From assembly GCA_020205615.1 (NCBI GenBank), contig JAINUW010000294.1:310001-374000 (forward strand): 64,000 nucleotides of DNA. The letters run 5' to 3'. The position numbers and the translations under genes were made by a program. This DNA is from Panax quinquefolius (lineage: Eukaryota > Streptophyta > Magnoliopsida > Apiales > Araliaceae). The notes beneath the pieces are model-generated. The model made no database searches and had not been told where the DNA came from. It worked only from the letters and a program-made list of their open reading frames with translations. Within the stretch, counting starts at the first letter, position 1, and every line of letters begins with the position of its first letter. This document shows, one piece after another, positions 36,061 through 46,749 of the stretch.

Positions 36061-36414
36061 CAAAATTGGTTTCTTTTTCTAACCAAATTATAGTTGATTT
36101 ATGAATATTACTCTTGAGATTAAAACTATATGTTGATCAAATTATTTTTATTATCATATATAACATTTTTATAACCCTAATGATGATATTTCTCTTTGAC
36201 TTGAGTGTAAAGATGGGTAGATTTTTGGTATGATCATGACTATGGGTTCTCTTTGGCCAGTAGTGCAAAGTTGAATTATTGACTGGTATGATCATGATCA
36301 TTGAATTTATAATTGAATATCTTTAACTTAAGTGCAAAGGTGAAATGATCAACATGGTTATAATTATTGTTTATATAAATTCGAAATGATTATATATTTC
36401 TTTGAGATATTATA

Positions 36415-36655
36415 TATATTGGCTTTGTGTAGTACAAATATGAGCTGTTGATGAATATATTTGGCCTATAGTGCAAATATGAGCTGTTGAGGAATATCTT
36501 TGCTTTGTAGTGCAAAGATGAATTGTTGATGAATATCTTTGGCCCGTAGTAGTGCAAAGATGACATGTTGTTGAATATCTTTGGCGATAGTGCAAAGATG
36601 AATTGTTGTTGATGAATATCTTTGGTAGTAGTGCAAAGATGAATTTATTAGTATG
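36415..36655 (+). repeat. ~40-bp tandem array in B1 5' LTR
   Basis: Five to six units built on TTTGGCCCGTAGTGCAAAGA plus TGAATTGTTGATGAATATC. Unit length varies between about 38 and 44 bp. Looser copies begin at 36241. Confidence 0.85.
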
Positions 36656-37156
36656 ATTATGAGCGAGGCGTGATTTGGTATAACCATGATCTTTGATGTT
36701 TGAGGTAAAGACATGTGATGAAAATTATCTTAAATCACGGATGCGAAGATAAATTTAGAATCACAATTATGATTATGAGTTATTCATATGATTGTGGACT
36801 GGAACTGTTGATTGATGTTACAGGGGTAAAACATTGTTGGTGGATTTTTAACATAGAGAAGATAATAGACTTTATGGTCTATTTGACTCTTCTAATGGAT
36901 TGCTCGTTCCGTTGCAACTATGGTTGAATTTTTTTTATCATCTACCATATAATCTAAATCTCTGATTTATTATTGATAAAGGCTATTGATAATTTAATTA
37001 TCTTTAGTCATGATATTCTTTACTGGGCTAGTTGTGCTCACCCTTCTGTTTTACAATTCCTTTCAGGTAATAAGAGTGTAGCTGGGTAGAGCGGGGGTAA
37101 CAGTGGAATAGAACGGTGGTCATAATGTAGTAGTTATATTTGGTGAATCGACTAGG

Positions 37157-37426
37157 GTGAGGCGAACCCAACGTTGGAAGGGTGTTTTGCCACTATCATA
37201 CAAGATGTCTAATGACATACAACCTCGTGTCATTATAAGACAGGGTTGTGCTCATCCACTTACTGAGTATATTTATGAGCACTACCTATATAATCTTGGT
37301 GTTTGTTTGGAGTATAATTCTCAATTACAGACAGTGGAGATAATGATATGTCAAGAGAAGACTCACCATTGGGAAGAATATGATAGTAATCTTCTCATTT
37401 TTCTTTGGGGTCTATTAGGTCATTGA
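37157..37426 (+). CDS. 89-codon ORF in foreign segment of B1 LTR
   Basis: ATG-initiated frame inside the ~470-bp block (37140-37610) that is absent from B0 and the C LTRs. It starts MRRTQRWKGVLPLSYK and has normal amino-acid composition, with aromatic and Cys/His residues but no repeat character. No family recognised. The first ~130 bp of this block also remain in the 3' LTR (41660-41792), so the block was in the LTR before this copy transposed. The block's tail near 37565-37606 resembles a short piece of the C-element pol remnant (59782-59818). It could be a captured host gene fragment, a displaced piece of the element, or chance coding capacity. Confidence 0.3.
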   Translation: MRRTQRWKGVLPLSYKMSNDIQPRVIIRQGCAHPLTEYIYEHYLYNLGVCLEYNSQLQTVEIMICQEKTHHWEEYDSNLLIFLWGLLGH

Positions 37427-37758
37427 CGAGGATAATTTTGTGGCCATATGATATCTATCATAACCTAGAAGCATGGCCTCCCGTATACGAAGGTTTCCTT
37501 GAGCACTTCCCAAAGATTCTAATTTCTAAAAGCAGTTTTTTTGACTATACCTTTATGTAAAAGTGTCATTGTGACGTCTTATCCAAGGTTGGGATGAGAG
37601 TCACAGTTGGTATATATTTGTATCCAAACTCACAGTATATGTGTTGTTGTATTTTACACGACAATTGTTGTAATAAAGTTGTAGTTGTTTTCTGTACCAT
37701 ATATTTGGCAACTCAGAATGGGTTGGATGGAATGGACCTATTTTAAGGTTGTCACATT

Positions 37759-37770
37759 TGGTATCAGAGC
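37759..37770 (+). other. Primer-binding site of B1 (tRNA-iMet)
   Basis: TGGTATCAGAGC, exact, two bases after the LTR end. Confidence 0.92.
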
Positions 37771-37944
37771 TTAGGGATATGGTCTCTTGCAGAGATTGGG
37801 GAGTATAACTAGGAGGGGAGAGATGAGTAAATCCTTCGCTAGTGTGTCCAACCTAAGCTTATTTGTTAGTCAATTATAATATCGGGATATTATGTGCTAT
37901 GTTAATTTGTTTAATTAACCCTTGTTTTATGGCAGTATTTGAGA

Positions 37945-38094
37945 ATGGCTGCTGAGAATGTTAACAATGGAGTGAATGAGACCGTGGGGATACCTTTAAT
38001 CACCAATCAGGATAATGTGATGTCAGGCGAAGAAGGAATTAGAGAAATCCATGTGGTGAGTGAAGAATTGATAGTTGCACAGAGATGGTCATGA
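37945..38094 (+). pseudogene. gag: Gag N-terminal remnant of B1
   Basis: 49-codon frame starting MAAENVNNGVNETVGIPLIT, clearly the same start as the gag of C3 at 57800. After about 27 codons it departs from the gag sequence and ends at TGA 38092-38094. The capsid domain is absent, so no functional Gag can be made from this copy. Confidence 0.82.
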
Positions 38095-38099
38095 GGTAA

Positions 38100-38219
38100 C
38101 AAATTGAGAGTGAGGAAGAAGAGGAAGAAGAGGTACACGAGGAGAATTTATTAGAGGTATTATATGATCAAAATGTAGAATTGCAAAATCGTATTCATGA
38201 GTTAGAAGAAGCGAAGTGA
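38100..38219 (+). pseudogene. Acidic coiled-coil remnant
   Basis: Frame directly after a TAA, reading ESEEEEEEVHEENLLEVLYD and then ELQNRIHELEEAK before TGA at 38217. A poly-Glu lead followed by leucine heptads is typical of Gag-associated coiled coils in some gypsy lineages. It is not present in the C copies. The interval 38220-38620 after it has only scattered short frames and was not recognised. Confidence 0.45.
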
Positions 38220-38624
38220 AGAACGACAAATGATGCGTGGAACAAAAGGATCTGATAATTCAAGCTTGTGTTACCCGATATGTGATGCTTGAGCGAAGCA
38301 TTCTTTGGCGAGTATAAGATAATAAAGATGGAATGAAAGTGAAATAAGAAAAAAGCTGAGCAGTGAGAATAAGTGATGCATGGGCAAAAGCCGCCATACG
38401 ACACGTGGATATTGTGGAAAGAGATGTCCAGATCTAAGAAGGCTAAAATAGATGATATGAATTTCTCTTTTGGAAAGTAATTGGGAGAACCCAACATCGA
38501 GTTTTGAATTACCTGCATGCAGGCGGTCAACTGAATTTGATATGGATCGAAGATTGATGATTGAGATCATGAATCGAGAGTCTGACGAGGCGATTGAGGG
38601 AGGAATATGCCATATAGAAAAGTA

Positions 38625-38839
38625 TATTCCAACGGTAGTGATGACGCCAAAAATCTTGCCCTAGACAAGTCAAAGCCGAGTAGTTCGAGGGATAGTGGTT
38701 GTCATGACTTCCCAACAGGTGAGGAACCCAAATGAAGTTATCACGGGAGATGAGCAATGGAGAAATCATGATGACCTGGGAAATAGAATCTAAAATGAAA
38801 GCAAGGTATTCTCAACTTTTCGAAATACCAGGTACGTAA
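38625..38839 (+). pseudogene. pol: Gag-protease junction fused to pol C-terminus
   Basis: QQVRNPNEVITG (about 38715-38750) equals the segment just before the protease of C3 (VTGQHARNPNEVITG). Within about ten codons the reading becomes WRNHDD and then, in the next frame, WEIESKMKARYSQLFEIPGT ending TAA 38837-38839. That is the very end of a chromovirus integrase region (the WRNH...TWE motif). Everything from protease to integrase has been deleted between them. Confidence 0.72.
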
Positions 38840-38860
38840 ATTTCGGGGACGAAATTTCAT

Positions 38861-38872
38861 AAGGAGGGGAGA
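38861..38872 (+). other. Polypurine tract of B1
   Basis: AAGGAGGGGAGA, preceded by GGGGACGAAATTTCAT, one base before the 3' LTR. Confidence 0.88.
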
Positions 38873-39006
38873 TTGTAAGACCCCGAATTTTATGAAATTA
38901 AATTATTCAATTTTTCTTATAATTATAATTCAGTAAATGATAAAATGGGTGAGATATGATTTTTTTTAAAAATACGCAAGTGGTTATAAAATATTAAATT
39001 GTCGGG

Positions 39007-39052
39007 GAATATTCGTTTGGTCGTGAAATATTCTTTCTGTCGGAGAATATTC
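39007..39052 (+). promoter_or_regulatory. GAATATTC triad in B1 3' LTR
   Basis: GAATATTC at 39007 and 39045, with a mutated middle copy (GAAATATTC) at 39025-39033. The 19-bp frame is preserved. Confidence 0.6.
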
Positions 39053-40065
39053 GTACAACGGCGCACCCATTTGTCGGCCCCATAACGAATAACTATCGGA
39101 TGAAGAAAACGACAAAAATTGAGTTTTTATAAATACTAGCAGTAGTTGTTCTGAATTAACAACTTGTTGGAACCCGGTGGTTAAAATCTGAGAATACGTG
39201 TGTTGCACGCGATAGCTTTGCGGTTTTACACAGTATTTTTGAATTATTAATACTTACGTAAGAAGACACTACTCAATAATTGTTACAGTAATTACTATTC
39301 AATATTTTATTTTATTGATTCAATAATTGTTGCGTTGATATATTATATTATTGTTTTCGATAATTGTCTTTTTGCACATCATTTCCATTATCAGATCAAT
39401 AATTCATATTATTTGGAATAATATTATTAGATAGCATTATTGGTAATGTCTAGAAAGTTATGTCAATGAGAGGTTTGGTCACCTAATTGCACGCCAGTAA
39501 GGAGAAATCCTTATCGGAAAGCCCCTCTTTCACTGGGATCTTTGCTTTGGTTGTCATAATTGTGATTCTGTAATATTATTTGTGAATAATTAATTATTGA
39601 TTTATATGATAAGAAAATATTTATTTTATGTGGATATAAATGATGGATATATTTATTTTTATGTGGATAAAAATGAAGGAATTAATGCTGAGGTGTTTTA
39701 TCAGTATTTTGTCGGTGTGGAGGTATAAAAAATCATCCGTTTATGGATTTTGGATATTTTTGGTTTGGAATTTGGAAAAACTCAAAGCTACAAAGTTGTA
39801 GAGAATTCGATTTCAATCAGAATGGACATATAATTCGTATTTTTCTAATAACTGGGCTATTTTCTATGAATTGTTGAAGTTTTGGAAAATAAAATAATTT
39901 TTATTAAAATTGGGTGGGATCCACTTTTGTTTTTTTTGTCAAAAACATGTGCTGAGAATTCTTTTTCAAAGGAGGCTGCTGATCAGCTCATTCAAAGGTG
40001 GCGCAGAAGAAAAATTAATATAGTATTTTATTAATTTAGTCTCCTTTGGCGTTCTAGCATTTTCC

Positions 40066-40075
40066 TATAAATAGG
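40066..40075 (+). promoter_or_regulatory. TATA box of B1 3' LTR
   Basis: TATAAATAGG in the same context as 35049. Confidence 0.78.
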
Positions 40076-40993
40076 TGCTTAAGTTAGAATTGAAAATCAC
40101 ACCAGAAACAAGTTTTCTTTCTCTCTATATTATCAAGCATATTTTTGAGAGTATTTAGATATTTTAAGAGTTGCTATTTAGTAGAAGTTTCCTTCGGTTT
40201 TTCATTCGATATTCCAGTCAGAAGTACTGCTATTTTGAGGTAAGGGATTTTAAAGGTTATTATGTTTTTCAGTTCGTACTTCTTCCGACTTTCAGAAAAT
40301 TCTGGAAAAATTTAAAATGATATTTTGATGAGTTTTATTGATTGTGTCCAAAAATGGTGATTTTTGGATGTATAGATTAAGAGTTATGAATTTTATGAGA
40401 AAAGACTATTTTAAAAGTAACCGCTTATAACTCCTTGTGGTTAACTCCAAAATTGATGAAATTTTTATTGGGAGTACATCTATATAATATTAGTGTACTC
40501 TGTGAATTTCGTAATTTTTAGATAAAAGTACAATTTATGATAAATGTCTAAATATTCGGCGGTTTTGGCCATATGAAAAATAGTCAATGAAATTTAAAAA
40601 TTCTAAGAAAAATATATGTTCAATATGGGACTATATTCTGCTAAATCCCAGAAAATAAATATTTTTGGAACTGATTTGGTATTTTTCATGAAAATGGACT
40701 AGTTATGAGTAAATGAATTAAATATGTTATGTAAAGTAAGAAAATTAGAAAATAGGATTTTATGGCTTGAGAATCCTACATGAGGTATATGCAGATTTTT
40801 GATGAGGGTTTTGGTTATTGGTGATGAAATCATATGAGGTTGGCTTTTTAGAATGATTAAATGCATTATTTAGTAAAGTGTAAACAATTAAAATAAATTG
40901 TTTATAAGCTTAAGAAATATTATTCTTTCAATATCATTATACCGAAATATTGGTAAGGATTTTATTGTGGAATTTCTACCTTTTTCATGTCGG

Positions 40994-41062
40994 GGTTACT
41001 ATTCATGAGTTACTATTCACGAGTTACTATTCAAGAGTTACTATTTACGGGTACTATTCACG
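40994..41062 (+). repeat. 14-bp tandem array in B1 3' LTR
   Basis: Five units of GAGTTACTATTCAC, the last shortened; the 5' LTR has one more. Confidence 0.9.
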
Positions 41063-41404
41063 GCAAAATTGGTTTCTTTTTCTAACCAAATTATAGTTGA
41101 TTTATGAATATTACTCTTGAGATTAAAACTATATGTTGATCATATTATTTTTATTATCATATATAACATTTTTATAACCCTAATGATGATATTTCTCTTT
41201 GACTTGAGTGTAAAGATGGGTAGATTTTTGGTATGATCATGACTATGGGTTCTCTTTGGCCAGTAGTGCAAATTTGAATTGTTGACTGGTATAATCATGA
41301 TCATTGAATTTATAATTGAATATCTTTAACTTAAGTGCAAAGGTGAAATGATCAACATGGTTATAATTATTGTTTATATAAATTCTGAAATGATTATATA
41401 TTTT

Positions 41405-41625
41405 TTTGAGATATTAATATATTTGGCTTTGTAGTACAAATATGAGCTCATTGATGAATATATTTGGGCTTGTAGTGCAAATATGAGGCTGTTGAGGAAT
41501 ATCTTTGGCCTATAGTACAAAGATGAATTGTTGATGAATATCTTTGGCCCGTAGTGCAAAGATGACATGTTATTGAATATCTTTGGCGATAGTGGAAAGA
41601 TGAATTGTTGACGAATATCTTAAAA
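41405..41625 (+). repeat. ~40-bp tandem array in B1 3' LTR
   Basis: About five TTTGGCCCGTAGTGCAAAGA units, ending where the LTR is rearranged. Confidence 0.82.
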
Positions 41626-42364
41626 TAGGTCCATTCATTTCAATTCCATCAACCCATCATCATTTAGTAGTTATATTTGGTGAATCGACTATGAACCCAA
41701 CGTTGGAAGGTGTTTTGCCACTATCATACAAGATGTTAATGACTTACAATCTCGTGTCATATAAGACGAGGTTGTGCTCAGTTTAAGTATATTATGCCCC
41801 CCAAAATGTTAAATCCAACCCATTACGAGTCGCCAAATACATAATGCGTAAATAACTACAACTTTATTATTACAACAAATAAAGCGTGAGTTTAAATACG
41901 AGATATTGCCATCTAGACAATATCCACACGCAAATAAATCCCATCATAATTATTGATACATTATTTTACAAAAATGGTGAGGACTACTAAACAACTCTCT
42001 CTAGAACCTTCATTCCATACCCCAGAAGCTAGTACTAGCTACATTCTCGCCTCACGAGAAGAAAAATGGAACAAAAAGGAAAAGGGTGAGCTCAACTAGC
42101 CCGATAAAGAATATTATGACTAAGATAATATCTGACAAATTATCGTTAGTCTCAACGAGGAAAAATCTAATAGAATCTGATAGACTGACAAGTTTTAAAT
42201 CAACAATTGCGGTGAAATAATAATTCATTAGAAGAGTTAAGTAGAGAATGCAAACTACTATCTTATATATGAATTTAAAAGTTCATCGTCGATATTTTAT
42301 CCTGTAACATCAATCGATATATATACGGAATCAAATATTCATCTTTTACTCTCTGCGAAAAAGA

Positions 42365-42540
42365 TATTCATCGATTAGTCGTGTTCATCTAAACACTGTT
42401 CATCTTTGCACTACGGGCCAAAGATATTAATCGATCGAGTCGTATTTCACTCAACACTGTTCATCTTTGCACTTCTGGGCCAAAGATATTCATCAAAAAA
42501 TCATTCATCTTTGCACTACTACGGGCCGAAGATATTGATA
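42365..42540 (-). repeat. ~40-bp tandem array in C1 3' LTR
   Basis: Plus strand shows four TTCATCTTTGCACTACGGGC units followed by CAAAGATATT. Same unit as the B1 arrays, inverted. Confidence 0.82.
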
Positions 42541-42779
42541 ATATCATCATTTAGGGTGAGGATGATGAAAAATATTTTAAAAAAAGCGAATCGATTGAAA
42601 CAAAAACAAGGATTAAGGATTAAGGATTAGTATTTTGTTTTATCCACGTTCAAAAATACCTCAAAAATAATCATAGTGGTGTAAAATTGAGAATGATCAA
42701 AACATGGATACTGATCAAAGCTAGTATCCGAATAGATATTTTGAGACGAAAAAAGAAATTTCATTTTTGGTGAATAAGT

Positions 42780-42985
42780 TAGTATTCGTGAATAGTCTTA
42801 GTATCGTGAATAGTCAAGTATCGTGAATAGTAACTCAGACACAAAAGATAGAAATTTCACAAAAAAACATCTTCACGCTTCATGAATAGTACTCGTGAAT
42901 AGTAACTTCGTGAATAGTAACTTCGTGAATAGTAACTCGTGAATAGTAACTTCGTGAATAGTAACTCATGAATAGTAACCAGAGC
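42780..42985 (-). repeat. 14-bp tandem array in C1 3' LTR
   Basis: GTGAATAGTAACTC units (plus strand), tightly packed at 42885-42980 with looser copies from 42780. Several units are 15 bp because of an extra T. Confidence 0.9.
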
Positions 42986-43238
42986 ATGAAAAAGTTCAAA
43001 TTTGATAAAAAGTTCAACCAATATTTGGCATAATGATATTGAAGAAATAATATCATTTTTGAAGAAAATAACATCCTTACCTCGAAGGCAGTACTTTAGT
43101 TGAAACAGGATATAGGCTATGACTTGAACTTGCAAGTATAGCAATACTCAAAGTATACTCAAAATACTCACAAGAATAAATCGATAATATAGAGAGAAAA
43201 CTTGATTTACGGTGTGATTTTCAATTCTAACCTAAGCA

Positions 43239-43248
43239 CCTATTTATA
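43239..43248 (-). promoter_or_regulatory. TATA box of C1 3' LTR
   Basis: Minus-strand TATAAATAGG in the conserved context. Confidence 0.78.
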
Positions 43249-44405
43249 GGAAAATGCTTAGAACACAAAAGTAGAAAATTTAATATAATATAATAATATA
43301 ATTATACAAATTTTCCTTAGCCCACCTTTTGGTCAAAAACACCAGCCACACATGTTAAATGAGGTTCACAAACTCACAAAAACGTTTTTCTCAAAATAAT
43401 TAATTAAAACTCCCAAAAAAATTATTTGAACTTGAACTTCAATAATTCATAATAAATAGCCTTTTTTATCAGAAAATTTGAATCTCGCGAGTTTTTATAG
43501 GAAATTCAATTCTCTACAACTTTGCGAGAAGAAAGTTTTTCCAAATTCCAAACAGAAATTGGCCAAGAAATCCACAAGCAGACGATTTTCAAATTTATAA
43601 TCAAATTTCGGATTCGATAATTGTGTCCAAACACACAAAACATGTGTTAAACATTTAATGCCACAAAAATACTCTTCCTCCTCATATACTCATATATCCC
43701 ACATTCATTATAAAAAATATCATAGTTAATATATTATTAAAATAATATATTTAAATGAATTATTTTATCGAGAAAAAGATAAAATATTAATTTTCAACAA
43801 TTGTCATTTTAAAAATTTTCTCCATCTATATCCACATAAAATCAATATTTTCCTCATCATATAAATCAATAATTAATTATTCACAAATAATATTCTGAGA
43901 ATCACGATCTTTGTGACCCGGTAGTTTCAGGAAAGAGGGCTTTCGATAAAAATTCTCTCTCTTGGTGCGCATGATTAGGTGACCAAACCTCTCCTTGAAG
44001 CAGAACTTTCTAGACATTGCCAATAATGTTATCTAATAATATTATTAGGATAATATGAATTATTGCTCGATAATGGAAAATCTTGTGTAATGACAATTTA
44101 TTGAAACAACGATAATATAAAATATCAATGACAATTATTGAATCGATAAAATAAAATCTTTGATAGTAATTCTTTGTAACAATTATTGAGTAGTGCCTTC
44201 TTACGTAAGAATCAATAATTGGTGCAATCTAGGTATCTTCTTGTTCAACAATGGCGTATTATTAGTGTGTTTTAACCATAGGGTATTCAGCGATTATTGA
44301 GTAACAACTTCTGTAGTTATTTATAAACAACTTATATTTGTCGTTTTCTTCATCCATATCGCTTTTTAGTTATGGGGCCCACAAAAGGCTGCTGGTGGTA
44401 AATAC

Positions 44406-44450
44406 GAATATTCCAAAGCGATCTGAATATTCCACGACAAACGAATATTC
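44406..44450 (-). promoter_or_regulatory. GAATATTC triad in C1 3' LTR
   Basis: GAATATTC at 44406, 44425 and 44443 (19 and 18 bp apart), with a decayed fourth (GAATATTT) at 44464. Confidence 0.65.
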
Positions 44451-44604
44451 CCAAACGATAATGAATATTTTATAACCACTTGCTTATTTGAAATATTTGC
44501 GTATTTTACCCTAACTATCCACATTAATCAAATCAACCCTTACTATTTCAAAATAATAAATAGAGGAAAATAAATTTCATTTATTAATAATTTGGGGTCT
44601 TCTG

Positions 44605-44990
44605 ACCTCCCTCCTTATGAAATTTCGTCCTCGAAATTGGCGTACGTACACAGTGTTTGAAAAGATGAGAATACCTCGCTTTCATTTCGTTTCCAACTCG
44701 GTCATTTCCTCGATAGCATGGTTTCTCCACAAAACTTTAACTTGTGGTATAACCTCGGTACATAGGACATGTTCTTTCTATCCAAGATCTTGGCGGTACC
44801 TCCTCGTACGTTAAGTCTTGACTATCTCGTCGGTTCTAACTTCGATAGCGTGGTTTGAATTCGTCCACATATTTACGTAACATCGATCGTGAAAAGCGTT
44901 ATGAACACGCGTCATACTTGGCGGTAAAAGCGAGTCTATAGGCCACAGTTCCTATTCGATCGAGAATTTCAAATGGATTAATAAATCGAA
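44605..44990 (-). pseudogene. pol: Integrase C-terminus of C1
   Basis: On the minus strand, pieces of the chromovirus integrase tail: PFEILDRIG-like near 44940-44975, RVHN near 44900, then VKVLWRNHAIEE near 44705-44745, and the SRTKFHKEG end leading into the polypurine tract GGAGGGAGG at 44606. This region normally follows the integrase core and helps target chromatin. The core itself is absent from the element. Frames change several times. Confidence 0.7.
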
Positions 44991-45167
44991 GGTTTGAGCT
45001 TTCCTCACCTCTGGAGATTCTCGCTTTTGAAATAATGACTTCTTGCACCTCCTTCTTCAAATTCATCGACTCGGGTGTGTAGCTTGAGCGACTTTAACTT
45101 TATCGATTAAAGTCGATTATACTCGTATATCATCACGTGGGTACTAGAGTTTTCATCTCCATCTCTA

Positions 45168-45470
45168 TTATTTGTAAATTATCTGAAATGAGTCTTTGAC
45201 AATATCGTATTTTCGTACTTGTATCGATCTTCTACTCAACACGTCGGCTACCACGTTAAGCTTTTCGAGGATGGCATGGTGAGAACATGTTTGAAATGAG
45301 TCTCCTCTTGAGTTCTTGAAGCTCTTCCCACATTCCTTGCTCCATTCGAATTTTGTATCTCTACGAGTCAATTGCGTTAATGGAATAGCGATTGAGAATA
45401 TCCTTGACGAATCTCGATAATAACCAACTAAGCTGAAAGCTACGTATTTCGATTCTGAGCTTAGGTTGTT
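45168..45470 (-). pseudogene. pol: RT thumb joined to RNase H end, C1
   Basis: The frame 45371-45168 reads TRRDTKFEWSKECGKSF (connection between RT and RNase H in gypsy pol) and within about 25 codons NVVADVLSRR, the motif at the end of RNase H. Nearly all of RNase H is therefore missing. Upstream, GYYR and SRILNRYSIN-type fragments of the RT thumb lie in other frames. The same short-circuit is seen at 59870-60070 (C3). Confidence 0.8.
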
Positions 45471-45479
45471 CTCAATTGT

Positions 45480-45960
45480 GACTCATATCGACCTTGGATA
45501 TGCGTTACAATGACACCTATCGGTTTACTTATCGCGCGAATATGGTGTCCCCTACGGAGAATGCGGCAGCGGTGCATTCCACAAAGGAAGTCACCGGATA
45601 AAGGCTCGGTACCAAATTCTATAGTTGAATTTTAACTCACGAAGTTGATAGGAGCCATTCGATATGAGATTTTAGAAATGAGTTTTGTCTAGGGTTCAAA
45701 GTCGATACAAAATTTAATATCGGGCTTTGGGAGTAAGCGAAATTCTTCTTGAAATCGTCGGGAAAAATCAATAACAACGAGAATATTATTCAAATCGGCG
45801 TGTCTTTATTCAAATCCATAACATGGACTAAGAAAACTTGACATCCGTAATAAGCGAATGACTTCATGGCTTGATATGAAAATGTTTGACTACTGATGGT
45901 TTGATTGCTTGAATTGAATAACGAGGTTGCTTAGGAATATGAAAACTATGACCTTACGAA
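45480..45960 (-). pseudogene. pol: Protease-RT linker of C1 with RT core deleted
   Basis: Minus-strand reading gives ISYRMAPI near 45650-45680, the segment that starts RT. It is followed by the same short connector found in C2 and C3 (TAGGGGACACCATATT region, 45540-45560), then by the RT thumb. The palm with its YxDD site is absent. Upstream (45690-45960) are fragments of the linker with VFPEE-like coding. Confidence 0.72.
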
Positions 45961-46158
45961 AGTAATCAATTTCGGCGTGATGAGTAGTTAACCTTAAAAT
46001 CACATCAAAAGCAAATATCTCTATAGAAATAAGGTTAACGAGGTAATGTGATAGTGCTGACTGAATCAAGCAAGATTTCTAAACAACGGATGTAATGAAA
46101 GTTTCTCTAGCGGAGTCTCCATAAATAGGTCAAAGTCTAATTTCTCTCGTAGTCGAGT

Positions 46159-46500
46159 TCAAGCGTTGGTATGACAAAGAGAGATAAAAGAATGGGTAGA
46201 AGCCAGGTATCTAGTAAGGTATAAACTTGAGAATTTATAATTAACTAACGTGCTAACTAACCGTTCGGGTTCTCGCATTTTAATGGGGTCACGACAAAGC
46301 GCTCTTCGAGAATCGTTGACTTTGACTTTTACAGGACATCCTTTTGAGTCACCATTCATTGGTGGGGTTTCGATATCGTCTGATCTCGGCGATATGTCCT
46401 TCTTTTCCACAATTATAGCATACCTTAAAGCTGTTGTGGGCGGTTTGGGGTGATATATCCCTCTTTCCGCATTTGTAACATCTGATAGGTGGTGGTCTTT
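46159..46500 (-). pseudogene. gag: Nucleocapsid and protease start of C1
   Basis: Minus-strand reading: CYKCGK at about 46475-46490 (first knuckle, with an internal deletion), CYNCGKEGHIAE at about 46395-46430 (second knuckle, cut short), then the frame 46410-46159 with NGDSKGCPVKVKV, REPERLVSTLV and LTRYLASTHSFIS. The last corresponds to LLDTGATHSFIS of C3, with the catalytic Asp-Thr-Gly destroyed by a small frame change. The remaining protease, 45960-46158, is in scattered frames. Confidence 0.75.
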
Positions 46501-46749
46501 CTCCTCCCTTGGAACCGATTTTTCTTTGGGCTTGGCGTCTTCACATAGTCGTTGTTGAATCTCCTCTTTTAAAATCTCCTCCCAGGCTCGCTTCTTCTAT
46601 TTTCATGGCCACGATTACCACGAGTGGTTTACCGCCTTTGTCAAGTATTCTTCTTTCTCCATTTGGTTATCGTTATTACGATGATTTGCTATCTTGGTAT
46701 GATCTGGTTATGGTCCCTCGGTTGAGCGTACTCGTTATCTCGCTCTCTA

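Larger units (their letters stand above)
33851..37756 (+). repeat. 5' LTR of B1
   Basis: TGTAAGACCCC to GGTTGTCACA, 3906 bp, over 1 kb longer than the C-type LTRs. Part of the extra length is about 470 bp near 37140-37610 that replaces the TAGTCCTCACTATTCTGTAA segment of B0 and the C LTRs. A further ~500 bp of simple AT-rich sequence between 35230 and 35900 is not found in the C LTRs. Confidence 0.9.
33851..41792 (+). mobile_element. B-type gypsy element B1, highly deleted interior
   Basis: Two LTRs (33851-37756 and 38874-41792) flank only 1117 bp of interior with a primer-binding site, gag N-terminus, an acidic coiled-coil remnant, a short gag-protease junction piece, the extreme C-terminus of pol and a polypurine tract. 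It sits inside the 3' LTR of element A (left flank TTCAT). The right end is rearranged: LTR sequence stops near 41792, where minus-strand LTR sequence begins, so the right target duplication cannot be seen. Confidence 0.85.
38874..41792 (+). repeat. 3' LTR of B1, 3' end rearranged
   Basis: Starts TGTAAGACCCC and follows the 5' LTR to about 41620, with a ~25-bp deletion near its start. About 500 bp are then missing and replaced by a short CAATTCCATCAACCCATCATC stretch. The segment 41660-41792 matches 37130-37272 before the sequence switches to minus-strand LTR. Confidence 0.85.
41793..44604 (-). repeat. 3' LTR of C1
   Basis: Minus-strand LTR. The inner border at 44604 is mutated (CAGAAGACCCC for TGTAAGACCCC) after the tract GGAGGGAGG. 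Landmarks: GCCAAATACATAATGCG, GAGCTCAACTAGCCCG, the two tandem arrays, the TATA box and the GAATATTC triad. Confidence 0.85.

Noticed and set aside
36410..36714. Minus-strand frames with repeated RYSSTxHLCT-like peptides
   Set aside because: These are translations of the ~40-bp tandem array in the antisense direction, not proteins.
38195..38769. Overlapping minus-strand frames in the B1 interior
   Set aside because: They lie opposite the acidic coiled-coil and gag-protease remnants, and no homology was recognised.
35978..43000. Regular short repeats that might be taken for a CRISPR array
   Set aside because: Units are 14 bp head-to-tail with no unique spacers, lie inside plant LTRs and have no cas-like neighbours.
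42857..43144. Minus-strand frame with repeated SYYSR and TIHEL peptides
   Set aside because: Produced by the 14-bp tandem repeat. No start context or homology suggests coding.
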